Origin: Bacteroidota bacterium
GTDB lineage: Bacteria > Bacteroidota > Bacteroidia > Bacteroidales > Dysgonomonadaceae
Assembly: GCA_023388315.1 (NCBI GenBank)
Contig: JAEWGM010000037.1
Span: forward strand, 1 to 64,000
Direction: 5' to 3'
DNA length: 64,000 bases
Positions 43,826 to 52,754 of the stretch are shown here, piece by piece. Positions within the stretch are counted from its first letter, which is position 1, and every line of letters begins with the position of its first letter. The notes below the pieces were generated by a model. The model was given only the letters and a program-made list of their open reading frames with translations. It searched no databases and was not told the DNA's origin. Made by a program: the position numbers and the translations under genes.

Positions 43826-44377
43826 ATGGTTGTCGAAAAGTTCAGCAATAAATATCGAATTTCATCGGCAAGGGCATACTGGCACGATTACGATGGCGGA
43901 ATGTATTTTATTACTGTTTGCACAGAGGGTTTTGTCCATTATTTCGGCAAAATTGAAAATGGAGAAATGAAATTAAATTTATTGGGAAAATATGTGGCAA
44001 ACTGTATTGAAAATACACCAACCCATTTTCCCGATGTCATCATTCCGGTATATGTGGTTATGCCCAATCACATTCATTTAATTGTGTGTATTGATGGCAA
44101 TAACCGGGGAAATCTTGAATCGCGGTGCAGTAGAGACGTTGCATGCAACGTCTCTACAATGTCCCGAATTTCACCAAAACCGGGTTCATTACCAACGGTT
44201 ATACGCAGCATCAAATCCGCCGTTACCCGTTACGCAAATCAACATTGCATTCCATTCCAATGGCAATCACGGTTTCACGACCGCATCATCCGAAATCAAA
44301 ATGAATGCAACAGAATTGCTGATTATATTGACCATAATCCCGAAAATTGGATGAAAGATGAATTGAATGTTCATTGA
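43826..44377 (+). CDS. REP-associated tyrosine transposase (RAYT, IS200/IS605-like Y1 family)
   Basis: 183 residues. The HUH motif is MPNHIHLIV (His82, His84) and the likely nucleophile is Tyr136 in IKSAVTRYANQ. The C-terminal part SRFHDRIIRNQNECNRIADYIDHNPENW is diagnostic. Such enzymes are single-copy, domesticated relatives of IS200 transposases that cut REP palindromes headed by GTAG. Residues 102-111 are encoded by a perfect 28-bp GTAG-headed palindrome (44130-44157), so the gene carries its own presumed target. No IS ends are seen, so it is not an active IS as such. Confidence 0.88.
   Translation: MVVEKFSNKYRISSARAYWHDYDGGMYFITVCTEGFVHYFGKIENGEMKLNLLGKYVANCIENTPTHFPDVIIPVYVVMPNHIHLIVCIDGNNRGNLESRCSRDVACNVSTMSRISPKPGSLPTVIRSIKSAVTRYANQHCIPFQWQSRFHDRIIRNQNECNRIADYIDHNPENWMKDELNVH
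44130..44157. repeat. Perfect 28-bp GTAG-headed palindrome inside the RAYT gene
   Basis: Arms GTAGAGACGTTGCA and TGCAACGTCTCTAC, no spacer, no mismatch. It keeps the reading frame (SRDVACNVST). Two related GTAGAG-headed palindromes lie at 47304-47329 and 47368-47395, 3.1 kb away. Confidence 0.9.
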
Positions 44378-44395
44378 TACAAACAATATATTACT

Positions 44396-44707
44396 ATGCT
44401 TATAGCTGCTTTTATCTTAGTCATTCTTGGCATTTTGATAAAAAATGGAAAAATGTATTTTCTCATTGCAGGATACAACACACTATCGGCTAAACAAAAG
44501 GAAAACTATGATATTCAAAAGATTGCAGTGTTAATGCGAAATGTTTTGTTTGTAATAGCCGGTGTATTATTCCTTCAGTTTTTTATTCCAAAATGGATAG
44601 GAGAAAGCAAATGGATAGATTGGGCGGCGATTTCTATTATTACTTTCTGTGTAATATTCTTGCTCAAATCAGCCAATTCAGAAAAATATAAACGAAAAAA
44701 ACAATAA
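44396..44707 (+). CDS. DUF3784-type small membrane protein
   Basis: 103 residues with three hydrophobic segments (about 1-14, 47-65, 75-92). The loop AGYNTLSAKQKENYD is the DUF3784 signature. Function unknown. It ends with a basic tail. A related protein lies at 46959-47258 on the other side of the GH92 gene; this gene ends 12 bp before GH92. Confidence 0.75.
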   Translation: MLIAAFILVILGILIKNGKMYFLIAGYNTLSAKQKENYDIQKIAVLMRNVLFVIAGVLFLQFFIPKWIGESKWIDWAAISIITFCVIFLLKSANSEKYKRKKQ

Positions 44708-44719
44708 ACAACTTTCAAT

Positions 44720-46930
44720 ATGAAAAAAGCACTCATATTCACGGCACTAACCTTGTTTTTTGCCGCTTGCACACAAAAACAAACCACCCAATCATCGGTG
44801 GATGAAACCGATTTCACACAATACGTGAATCCGTTTATCGGAACGGCGTTTACGGGACACACGTTTCCCGGCGCCACTTATCCCCTAGGGATGATTCAAG
44901 CGGGGCCGCAAACCGGTAATTTCACATGGGAATATTGTTCGGGATATTTTTACGAAGACTCGCTCATCCAAGGATTTACGCAAACCCGATTGAACGGAAC
45001 GGGATGCGTTGATTTGGGTGATTTGCTGGTGCAGCCGTTTTCGGGCGACAAACGCGATAATTTGGACAGCCGATTCGACAAAGCCACCGAAAAAGCGTCA
45101 CCCGGATATTACACCGTGGAATTGGCCGACAACAACGTGCGCGTGGAAATTACCGCTTCTCCGCACGTGGCTTTTCACAAATACACGTTCCCGAAAGGGA
45201 GCTCGGCCAATATTCTCGCCGATTTCCAAAGCGGGTTGGTATGGCAAGACGCTCGTTTTCACACACATGTGCTGGAAAACGAAGTGAATTTCGAGAGCGA
45301 CCACGTCATCTCAGGTTTCACCCGCCGAACGGAATGGGTAGAGCGTGTGTATTACTTCGTGATTGAATTCGACAAACCCATTATCGGAAAGGAAGAATTG
45401 GAAAAACGTAGCCCGATGGAAAAATCGTCGCGCTACGTTCTTACTTTCGATATGGAAAATGGCGAAGAAGTGAATATGAAAATCGGCCTGTCATCGGCCA
45501 GCATCGATGGCGCCAAAGCCAACCTCGCGGCCGAAGTTCCCGATTGGGATTTTGACTCGGTACATAAAAACGCGAAAAACGAGTGGAACAACTATCTTTC
45601 GAGGGTAAAAATTGAAGGCACGGAAAACGATAAATTTAGTTTTTATTCATCGCTTTACCGTTTGTACATTCAACCCAACAACATTGCCGATGTGGACGGA
45701 AAATACATTGGGCCAAACCGCGAAGTATCGCAATCATCCGGTGGAAAATATTATTCCACGTGGTCGCAATGGGACACTTTCCGCGCCGCCTTCCCAATGT
45801 ACACCATCTTAAGCCCCGAACTCATCGACGATTTCACCAACTCGATGCTCGATTACAGCGAACAACAAGGACACCTGCCCATTTGGTCGCTTTGGGGACA
45901 AGAAACCTACACGATGATTGGCAACCACTCCATTCCGATGATTGTGGATGCGTATATGAAAGGCTTCAACGGTTTCGATGCCGAGCGAGCTTACAATGAA
46001 ATAAAGAAATCCATCACCACAAGCGAGCATCCGAAATCGGATTGGAAAGTGTATGACCAATATGGTTATTATCCATCCGATTTAATTTCACTGGAATCAG
46101 TTTCTCGCACGCTGGAATGCGGTTTCGATGATTATTGCGCCGCACTGATGGCCGAAAAATTGGGCAAAACGGAAGACGCCGCTTTCTTCAGAAAACGTTC
46201 GGAATATTACAAGAACCTGTTCGATAAAGAAACCAATGCCATGCGCCCCAAAAACTCGAAAGGCGCCTGGATAGCTCCATTTGACCCATATGAATTGGCG
46301 CACGCCGACTCGGAAGTGGGCGGCCATTACACCGAAGGAAACGCGTTGCAATACACGTGGCACGTAATGCAAGATATTCCCGGATTGATTGAATTAATGG
46401 GCGGAAAGGAAAAAACCGGCGAAGTGCTGGATTATCTATTCACCACCAAGCGGGCAGCAACCGGCACACTATCTGATGTAACGGGGCTCATCGGACAATA
46501 CGCGCACGGAAACGAACCGAGCCACCACGTGGCGTACATTTATCCGTATCTCGACCGTCCCGAAGAAACGCAGTACCTTGTGCGCCAGATCTGCACCGAT
46601 TTCTACAAAAACAAACCCGACGGGCTTATCGGCAACGACGATTGCGGACAAATGTCGGCTTGGTATATGTTCTCCGCGCTTGGTTTCTACCCAATGAACC
46701 CCGTGAGTGGCGAGTTTGTGCTGGGCGCGCCGCAAGTGCCTTCGGCAAAAATAAATGTAGGCAACGACAAGTGGTTCACCATGGAAGCCAAAAACCTATC
46801 GGAAAACAACCTGTATGTAGAAAAAGTGGAACTTAACGGACAGCCGTACGATAAGAAAACCATTTCTTATGACGATATAATGGGCGGTGCAACGTTGGTG
46901 TTTTATATGACGGATGGGGTTATGAAGTGA
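44720..46930 (+). CDS. GH92 family alpha-1,2-mannosidase lipoprotein
   Basis: 736 residues. The N-terminal signal MKKALIFTALTLFFAAC ends in an SPII lipobox (FAAC), so it is anchored to a membrane facing the periplasm or surface. GH92 regions visible: YVNPFIGTAFTGHTFPGATYPLGMIQ near the start, TWSQWDTFRAAFPMYTI, EGNALQYTWHVMQDIPG, GNDDCGQMSAWYMFSALGFYPMNPVSGEFVLGAP. These are calcium-dependent exo-mannosidases that trim N-glycans or mannans. No SusC/SusD genes are nearby, so it is not part of a classical polysaccharide locus. Confidence 0.95.
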   Translation: MKKALIFTALTLFFAACTQKQTTQSSVDETDFTQYVNPFIGTAFTGHTFPGATYPLGMIQAGPQTGNFTWEYCSGYFYEDSLIQGFTQTRLNGTGCVDLGDLLVQPFSGDKRDNLDSRFDKATEKASPGYYTVELADNNVRVEITASPHVAFHKYTFPKGSSANILADFQSGLVWQDARFHTHVLENEVNFESDHVISGFTRRTEWVERVYYFVIEFDKPIIGKEELEKRSPMEKSSRYVLTFDMENGEEVNMKIGLSSASIDGAKANLAAEVPDWDFDSVHKNAKNEWNNYLSRVKIEGTENDKFSFYSSLYRLYIQPNNIADVDGKYIGPNREVSQSSGGKYYSTWSQWDTFRAAFPMYTILSPELIDDFTNSMLDYSEQQGHLPIWSLWGQETYTMIGNHSIPMIVDAYMKGFNGFDAERAYNEIKKSITTSEHPKSDWKVYDQYGYYPSDLISLESVSRTLECGFDDYCAALMAEKLGKTEDAAFFRKRSEYYKNLFDKETNAMRPKNSKGAWIAPFDPYELAHADSEVGGHYTEGNALQYTWHVMQDIPGLIELMGGKEKTGEVLDYLFTTKRAATGTLSDVTGLIGQYAHGNEPSHHVAYIYPYLDRPEETQYLVRQICTDFYKNKPDGLIGNDDCGQMSAWYMFSALGFYPMNPVSGEFVLGAPQVPSAKINVGNDKWFTMEAKNLSENNLYVEKVELNGQPYDKKTISYDDIMGGATLVFYMTDGVMK

Positions 46931-46958
46931 GCAGTTGACAGTTTGCAGTGAACTAAAT

Positions 46959-47258
46959 ATGGATTTAGAAATTTGGTTACCCGGAGTTTTAACCATCCTT
47001 ATTGGCATAAGTGGATGGAAATTCCCTCACCTTATCAACATCTTTACGAAAGAAGAAAAAGAGAAAATGGATTTGAAGGGTACTGGAAAACTTTTCCGCA
47101 ATATATTTGTACCAATGGGTGTATTGCAAATCGGCATAGCTTATTTTTCTCACAAAGATGAAAACCCATTCTTGGCTGTATTGGCTTCAATATTCATTAT
47201 CCTTATAGCCATATTCGTGTTTGCCGCAAAAGCAGAAAAATATAAAAATAAAAGATGA
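46959..47258 (+). CDS. Small membrane protein similar to DUF3784
   Basis: 99 residues from ATG 46959 (an in-frame ATG at 46935 lies in low-complexity sequence). Three hydrophobic segments, EEKEKMDLKGTGKLFRN between the first two, and a basic C terminus KAEKYKNKR much like the ...SEKYKRKKQ tail of the protein at 44396. Probably a diverged paralogue. Function unknown. Confidence 0.65.
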   Translation: MDLEIWLPGVLTILIGISGWKFPHLINIFTKEEKEKMDLKGTGKLFRNIFVPMGVLQIGIAYFSHKDENPFLAVLASIFIILIAIFVFAAKAEKYKNKR

Positions 47259-47303
47259 ACTATTTTAGATTTTTCAGTTTCATAGTTGATGGTTAGGGAA
47301 ACC

Positions 47304-47395
47304 GTAGAGGCGCATTGAATGCGTCCTACTGAATGAACAATTAACGGTGCGAGCTACGCACCAGTTTGTAGAGACGGAGCGCGATCCGTCTCTAT
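47304..47395. repeat. Two GTAG-headed REP-like palindromes with a hairpin between
   Basis: 47304-47329 has arms GTAGAGGCGCATT and AATGCGTCCTAC. 47368-47395 has arms GTAGAGACGGAGCG and CGATCCGTCTCTAT, nearly palindromic. Between them GGTGCG/CGCACC (47346-47362) form a third hairpin. The first 9 bases of the second palindrome equal those of the palindrome inside the RAYT gene. The 47259-47533 gap holds no gene. Confidence 0.75.
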
Positions 47396-47533
47396 TTTAT
47401 CCAAGTTACCTGTCTTCGCTCGCGCACTTTTATAAAGTGTGTGTTACGAAGCAAAAAAATCACCTATCGGCCCACACGATTTACAAAATCTCGCCGGCGA
47501 AAGGGAGATATTAGTTCACATTATCGGGAAATT

Positions 47534-48409
47534 TCAAGAGGGCAAAACCAAGCGTTCTTTCGGCTTTGGCTCAATAAACGTAACCACAATTCCCGCGAGA
47601 ATAAGCGCGCCACCCATTGCTTTTTGCACGGTAATTTGCTCATTGAGAAAAATCCACGCCAATAATCCGGCAAATACAACCTGACTGAGTAACGATAACG
47701 ACACGCGTGTGGCGCGCATATGTTTTGTGGCGTAACTGATAAGAATCCAAGCCAGCAGCTGGCACACAACACCTTGTACTACCAACACCAACCACGCTCG
47801 CGAAGAAAATCCGCTGAACGCCTCGCCAAACGCTATATTCACAAACAACAAAAAAACAGCGCTACTCAACGAACTGATGGCGATAAACGGCAATACATCC
47901 ACTTTTTCCAGCACGTTTTTACTCAACAAAATATACAGCGCGTAAAGAAAACCGGATAAAACTGCGAGATAAAACGCCCTATCGAAAGAAAGTTCTTTAA
48001 ACGATTGCAATCCGAAGAAAACCACCACGCCTGTCATCGCAATCGCCGAGCCCATCCAAAACGAGCGGCGAGGCTTGGTTTTTAAAAACAAAAACGAAAT
48101 AATTCCCACCCACATCGGTGACAAATTCGCGAGCAAAGTGGCTTGTGTAGCGGTAGATTCTTGAATGGAAACATTCCATACCGAAATATCGGAAGCGAAA
48201 ATAACTCCGCACAAAACGGTGGGCAGAATAAATTGGCGAGGTAGTTTCAGTTTTCCCGTGAAATAAACGTACGGAACCAATATCGCCGCCGCAATCGCCA
48301 TGCGGTAAAACGCGGAAATTAGCCCCGAGCTCAATTGCAAGCGGATAAGAATGGGAAAAATGGAGATGCTCAATATCCCGATAAAAAGTGCTAAACGTGG
48401 TTTATTCAT
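47534..48409 (-). CDS. EamA/DMT family transporter
   Basis: 291 residues with ten hydrophobic segments in two EamA repeats of five. It starts MNKPRLALFIGILSISIFPILIRL; ESTATQATLLANLSPMWVGIISFLFLKTKPRR and LLSQVVFAGLLAWIFLNEQITVQKAMGGALILAGIVV are typical of the drug/metabolite exporter superfamily. Substrate unknown; probably metabolite efflux at the inner membrane. The start is 30 bp from a MITE-like element, so its upstream region has been altered by insertion. Confidence 0.9.
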   Translation of the reverse strand: MNKPRLALFIGILSISIFPILIRLQLSSGLISAFYRMAIAAAILVPYVYFTGKLKLPRQFILPTVLCGVIFASDISVWNVSIQESTATQATLLANLSPMWVGIISFLFLKTKPRRSFWMGSAIAMTGVVVFFGLQSFKELSFDRAFYLAVLSGFLYALYILLSKNVLEKVDVLPFIAISSLSSAVFLLFVNIAFGEAFSGFSSRAWLVLVVQGVVCQLLAWILISYATKHMRATRVSLSLLSQVVFAGLLAWIFLNEQITVQKAMGGALILAGIVVTFIEPKPKERLVLPS

Positions 48410-48439
48410 TTTTAGTCAATTGTCAATTAAATTATTAAC

Positions 48440-48667
48440 AACGTGAACTCCGGATAAGAGACAATTTTAAAATAAGGGAATAAGGTTATTTTTAGCACAT
48501 TACCTAAATCTACGAAGGTCGTTTGAAATAAATAAGGTTGTATTTTGCAGATTCAAAACCTTATTTCCAATATGTTTTACCTTAGCAGGTTAGAATTACA
48601 AAAAGACAATAACCTTATTGGCTTATTTATCAATACAACAACAAGTTACTTAACCGGAACTCACGTT
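48440..48667. mobile_element. MITE-like element, copy 2
   Basis: 228 bp bounded by AACGTGAACTCCGG (48440-48453) and CCGGAACTCACGTT (48654-48667). AAC lies directly outside both ends (48437-48439 and 48668-48670), a 3-bp target duplication. It shares block order with copy 1 (5593-5863) and has no coding capacity. Confidence 0.75.
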
Positions 48668-48963
48668 AACAGTGAGATTTGTCACAAAAACAAATCTATA
48701 ACTCTTCTCTTTTGAGAAAAGCCATAGATTTTTTGTTTTACAAAGCTACAAGAAGAAATTGAATAATTGCTTTTAATGCCTTGATAAATTTGACAGTGAA
48801 ATTTGCTTATGAGATAAAGCAATTTCTGCCTGAAAGGCGGTACTTAAAAATGCTCTTAGTCCCGTCACTTCGGGCGGAGATGGGGCAAGAGTTTTTACCG
48901 CAGGCGAATAAATTCGCCTACGGCTATGAAATGCCACCCATTCGGGTGATTGCTTATCTATTT
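48668..48963. repeat. Repeat-rich gap before metY 3' end
   Basis: No gene. It contains the hairpin GCCTGAAAGGC, the TTCGCC/GGCGAA repeats around GCGAATAAATTCGC, and ATGCCACCCATTCG, which resembles ATGGCGCCCATTCG at about 5990-6004. It likely represents the same composite intergenic repeat family as the left-edge cluster. Confidence 0.5.
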
Positions 48964-50238
48964 TTATATTTTCTCCAACGCCTGTTCTAAATCGGCAATA
49001 ATGTCATCGATATTTTCAATTCCGATGGACAAACGCACCAAATCGGGTGTAACGCCGGCCGTTTTCATTTCCTCGTCGTTCAACTGCGCGTGCGTGGTGG
49101 TGGCGGGGTGGATGACCAGTGATTTGGCATCGGCCACGTTGGCTAAATGAGAGAACAGCTCCAGCGAATCGATGAGTTTGGCACCCGCTTCTTTTCCGCC
49201 TTTCACACCAAACGTGAAAATAGAACCCACCCCTTTGGGAAAGTATTTGTCGGCCAACGGCTTGTATTTGTTTCCTTCGAGGCTCGGATAATTCACCCAC
49301 GACACCTTGGGATGGCCCTGCAAAAAATCCGCCACCCTTTGTGCGTTTTCTACGTGCCTTTCAACGCGAAGCGACAGGGTTTCAATGCCTTGCAGCAACA
49401 AGAAAGATGAGAGCGGAGCAATGGCCGCACCCGTATCGCGCAACAATTGCGCCCTTATTTTTGTGGTAAAGGCTATGGCGCCTAAATCACCGAAAACTAT
49501 TCCGTTGTAATGCGAATCGGGTTCGGTGAAGCCGGGAAAATTACCGTTTTTCCAATCGAACTTTCCCGATTCCACAATCACTCCACCCAACGTTGTGCCG
49601 TGCCCTCCCAAAAATTTAGTGGCTGAATGCACCACAACATCGGCGCCATGTTCAATGGGCCGAATCAGGTAAGGCGTGCCAAAGGTATTATCCACAATAA
49701 GCGGCAGGCCGTGTTTGTGCGCGATTTCCGCGACAGCTTCTATATCCACAAGATTGATGCCCGGGTTTCCGATGGTTTCAATAAACACCGCTTTGGTATT
49801 TTCCTTGATTGCTTTCTCGAAATTATTCACATCATCCGGATCAACAAAAGAAGTGGTTACCCCAAAATGCGGCAACGTCGCGCTAAACAAGTTATATGTT
49901 CCACCGTAAATTGTGCTTGCCGACACAATATGATCGCCCGAGGAAGCGATGTTGAGTATGGCGTAAGTAATTGCCGCTGAACCCGATGCCACCGTTATTC
50001 CCGCCGTTCCGCCTTCCAGTTCGGCCACGCGCGCGTCAACCACCGCGGTGGTGGGGTTGGTTAAACGTGTGTAAATATTTCCGATATCGGTAAGCGCGAA
50101 GCGCCCTGCCGCCTGTTCTGCACTCTCAAAAACATACGAAGTGGTTTGGTAAATGGGTACCGCCCTCGATCCGGTTTCGTCAACGGGCTGGCCCGCGTGA
50201 ACTTGTAAAGTTTCAAATCTAAATTTCTTTTCTGACAT
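48964..50238 (-). CDS. metY: O-acetylhomoserine sulfhydrylase
   Basis: 424 residues, cystathionine-gamma-synthase-type PLP enzyme. It makes homocysteine from O-acetyl-L-homoserine and sulfide. The PLP lysine is in HSATKFLGGHGTTLGGVIV; FRFETLQVHAGQPVDETGSRAVPIYQTTSYVF and the long form with HYNGIVFGDLGAIAFTTKIRAQLLRDTG are characteristic of MetY rather than MetB/MetC. Divergent from an Lrp-type regulator gene, which may control it. Confidence 0.94.
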   Translation of the reverse strand: MSEKKFRFETLQVHAGQPVDETGSRAVPIYQTTSYVFESAEQAAGRFALTDIGNIYTRLTNPTTAVVDARVAELEGGTAGITVASGSAAITYAILNIASSGDHIVSASTIYGGTYNLFSATLPHFGVTTSFVDPDDVNNFEKAIKENTKAVFIETIGNPGINLVDIEAVAEIAHKHGLPLIVDNTFGTPYLIRPIEHGADVVVHSATKFLGGHGTTLGGVIVESGKFDWKNGNFPGFTEPDSHYNGIVFGDLGAIAFTTKIRAQLLRDTGAAIAPLSSFLLLQGIETLSLRVERHVENAQRVADFLQGHPKVSWVNYPSLEGNKYKPLADKYFPKGVGSIFTFGVKGGKEAGAKLIDSLELFSHLANVADAKSLVIHPATTTHAQLNDEEMKTAGVTPDLVRLSIGIENIDDIIADLEQALEKI

Positions 50239-50342
50239 AGTCTCTTTTATTTTAGTTGGTTTTTATTCTGTTTTATTTTCTGCAAATTTCGTAATAAACA
50301 GATATATCATCCAAATAATTTTAATAATACAGAAAATAAACC

Positions 50343-50350
50343 TATTTTTG
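50343..50350 (+). promoter_or_regulatory. Promoter -7 box of the Lrp-type regulator
   Basis: TATTTTTG matches TAnnTTTG, 69 bp before the regulator start, in the gap shared with divergent metY. No clear metY promoter was recognised on the other strand. Confidence 0.45.
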
Positions 50351-50418
50351 CATCATTTAAAAGAACACACTGTTTTATTTTCAATAAAAACAAGCATTAA
50401 ACAGAAAATTTATCTTTT

Positions 50419-50880
50419 ATGTATCAACCCGACAAAACAGATTTGCTGATTTTAGACGCATTGCAGGAAAATTGCCGACTTACCACCAAAGAGTTGGCGG
50501 CGCGAGTGCATCTCTCTCCCACTCCGGTATATGACCGAGTGAAAAAACTTGAAAAAGAGGGAGTTATTAAAGCATACCGGGCGGTGCTCGATTATGAAAA
50601 ACTGAACCGAGGCTTTGGCGTTTATTGCAACATTAAACTGAAAGAGATTAACGCGAAAATCGCGCTTAATTTTATCGATTTTGTTCGGCAAATTCCCGAA
50701 GTGGCGGAATGTTACAATATTTCGGGCGATTATGACTATTTGCTGAAAATTTTGACGCCCGATATGAAGCACTACCAATCGTTCATCATCAATACATTGG
50801 GGAAGTTCGACTCCATTGCCGGCATTCACAGCGTGTTTATCATGGATACCGTAAAGCAGGATTATAAAATTTCGGAATAA
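50419..50880 (+). CDS. Lrp/AsnC family transcriptional regulator
   Basis: 153 residues. N-terminal helix-turn-helix: LLILDALQENCRLTTKELAARVHLSPTPVYDRVKKLEKEGVI. C-terminal RAM effector domain (about 65-150) with VAECYNISGDYDYLLKI. Feast/famine regulators bind amino acids; its position divergent from metY suggests control of sulfur amino acid synthesis, which is inference. It ends 4 bp from the convergent CDF gene. Confidence 0.92.
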   Translation: MYQPDKTDLLILDALQENCRLTTKELAARVHLSPTPVYDRVKKLEKEGVIKAYRAVLDYEKLNRGFGVYCNIKLKEINAKIALNFIDFVRQIPEVAECYNISGDYDYLLKILTPDMKHYQSFIINTLGKFDSIAGIHSVFIMDTVKQDYKISE

Positions 50881-50884
50881 AACG

Positions 50885-51778
50885 CTACTCGCAATTTGCT
50901 TCGCACACTTCGCCGGATGTTTCCAACTCAATGGTGCAGTGCTGCACGCCCAACGAAAGCAATTTTTCGCGAACATTGGATTTTAGGTTGTGAAGTTGCT
51001 CCATCGGCAGCGTATCGGAGAAAACAACGTGAACCGTAAGTACATTGTACTGCCCGTCCACCGACCAAACGTGCAAGTCGTGCACATCTACCACGTTATC
51101 AATTTTCAAAATGGCCTTTTCAATCTCATCCACGCTAATCATTTCGGGGCTGCCTTGCAAAATAATGCGCAGGCTCTGACGAATATTTCGATACACATTA
51201 AACAGGATGAATCCCGAAATAGCGATGGACAGCAGCGGATCAATAAACGGCGCGTCAACAAAATACATTACGCCTGCTCCGATGAGCACAGCGGCCCATC
51301 CCAATACATCTTCCAACAAATGCAGTGAAACCACTTTTTCGTTCAGCGACTCTCCTTTTCGCAAACGCAACGCCGCCACTCCGTTTACAATTACGCCCAA
51401 AACGGCAAGCAAAAGCATTCCCTTCACATCCGGCTGCTGTGGATGAACCAAGCGGGGAATGGCGTTCATCAAAATCAACACGCTCCCGACCACCAAAATT
51501 ACGGAATTAATAATAGCGCCCAGCAACGAAAAACGCTTGAAGCCGTAGGTATAACTTTTTGTTCGCGGACGCTTCGCCAATTTTTGAAAATACCACGACA
51601 AACCGAGCGAAAAACTATCACCCAAATCGTGTACCGCGTCCGACAGGATAGCCACACTATTGGTCATAATTCCGCCTATGAACTCAATAATCGTGAACGA
51701 CAGGTTCAGAAAAAATGCCACTTTTATGTTTTTCACATCTTTATGGCCGTGAGAATGAGAATGGCTATGTACGTGCAT
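50885..51778 (-). CDS. Cation diffusion facilitator (zinc/cadmium/cobalt exporter)
   Basis: 297 residues with six membrane segments. It starts with a His-rich tail HVHSHSHSHGHKD. The metal site of the membrane domain is DAVHDLGDSFSLGLSW (first HxxxD-like pair) with HLLEDVLGWAAVLIGA as the second. The C-terminal cytoplasmic domain (about 210-297) has VVDVHDLHVWSVDGQYNVLTVHVV, typical of CzcD/ZitB. It exports divalent metals in exchange for protons. Confidence 0.93.
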   Translation of the reverse strand: MHVHSHSHSHGHKDVKNIKVAFFLNLSFTIIEFIGGIMTNSVAILSDAVHDLGDSFSLGLSWYFQKLAKRPRTKSYTYGFKRFSLLGAIINSVILVVGSVLILMNAIPRLVHPQQPDVKGMLLLAVLGVIVNGVAALRLRKGESLNEKVVSLHLLEDVLGWAAVLIGAGVMYFVDAPFIDPLLSIAISGFILFNVYRNIRQSLRIILQGSPEMISVDEIEKAILKIDNVVDVHDLHVWSVDGQYNVLTVHVVFSDTLPMEQLHNLKSNVREKLLSLGVQHCTIELETSGEVCEANCE

Positions 51779-51906
51779 ACGAGCTTATAAACAGCAATGG
51801 GTTATTAATTGGCGATGGCGGATATCCGTTTTTCACCTTCCATCGTTTGGAATATAACAGTACGCAAAAAGTTTTGTTCAGTGTTAATTATGAAAGAAAT
51901 ATCTTG

Positions 51907-51914
51907 TATATTTG
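51907..51914 (+). promoter_or_regulatory. Promoter -7 box of the DUF4349-MNT-HEPN-S9 group
   Basis: TATATTTG, full match, 27 bp before the DUF4349 start. It is the only promoter-like site before four tightly spaced genes. Confidence 0.55.
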
Positions 51915-51941
51915 TCAACTATATAACAAAAAACAGCGCCT

Positions 51942-52733
51942 ATGAAAACAATGCGTAACGTATTCTTTTTGTTTTCAACACTGCTATTGCTTTATTGCAG
52001 CAACCATTCGGGTGACGCCGCTTTTCGCGATATAGCAACGGAAGATGAGGAAATTGTTACTCCTAAACGGCTGCCTTCCGACATATCAGAGAGAAAACTC
52101 ACCAAAACCGGACGCATTCGTTTCCGAACGTCCGATATGGCGAAAACGAAAAACACCATCGTGCAAGCCGTAACGGAATTAAACGGGTATGTTTCCAACG
52201 AAAACGCCTCGCAATATGGCAAAACAATGGAACACACACTCACCCTACGCGTACCCGCTGAAAATTTTGACGCGCTGCTTCAAAGAATAGAATCGGGCGC
52301 GGAAAGAGTTGATTCAAAAAACATTGATGTGCAGGATGTGACGCAAGAATACATTGATTTAGACGCTCGCGTGCGAACAAAAAAAGAATTGGAAGCACGC
52401 TACCAAGAATTGCTAAAACGCGCCAACACGGTGGAAGAAATTTTGCAAATTGAAGCGCAAATCGGAAACATCCGCACCGAAATTGAATCCGCCGAAGGCC
52501 GTTTGCAATATCTTTCCAAACAGGTAACGCACAGTACACTCACCGTGACATTTTACGAACAAAACACACACTTTGGGTTCTTCCAAAAAATGGGCAACGC
52601 GCTTAAAAACGGATGGAACAACTTACTGTGGGTGGTGGTTGCGCTAACCAACCTGTGGGCGATATTTCTGTTCATTGCCGTTATTATTGCCGCGGTGGCG
52701 TATGTCGCAAAAAAAAGAAAACGAAAAGTGTGA
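51942..52733 (+). CDS. DUF4349 lipoprotein
   Basis: 263 residues. The signal MKTMRNVFFLFSTLLLLYC ends in a lipobox (LLYC). The body begins KTGRIRFRTSDMAKTKNTIVQAVTELNGYVSNENAS, typical of DUF4349, followed by a coiled coil (about 145-190; QEYIDLDARVRTKKELEARYQELLKRA) and a C-terminal membrane helix (about 232-255) ending in KKRKRKV. Anchored at both ends; function unknown. It lies 21 bp before the MNT gene. Confidence 0.88.
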   Translation: MKTMRNVFFLFSTLLLLYCSNHSGDAAFRDIATEDEEIVTPKRLPSDISERKLTKTGRIRFRTSDMAKTKNTIVQAVTELNGYVSNENASQYGKTMEHTLTLRVPAENFDALLQRIESGAERVDSKNIDVQDVTQEYIDLDARVRTKKELEARYQELLKRANTVEEILQIEAQIGNIRTEIESAEGRLQYLSKQVTHSTLTVTFYEQNTHFGFFQKMGNALKNGWNNLLWVVVALTNLWAIFLFIAVIIAAVAYVAKKRKRKV

Positions 52734-52754
52734 AAAACATGGTACATTTGCAAG

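Noticed and set aside
44720..46930. Polysaccharide utilisation locus around the GH92 gene
   Set aside because: No SusC/SusD pair, no other glycosidase and no hybrid two-component or ECF regulator next to it.
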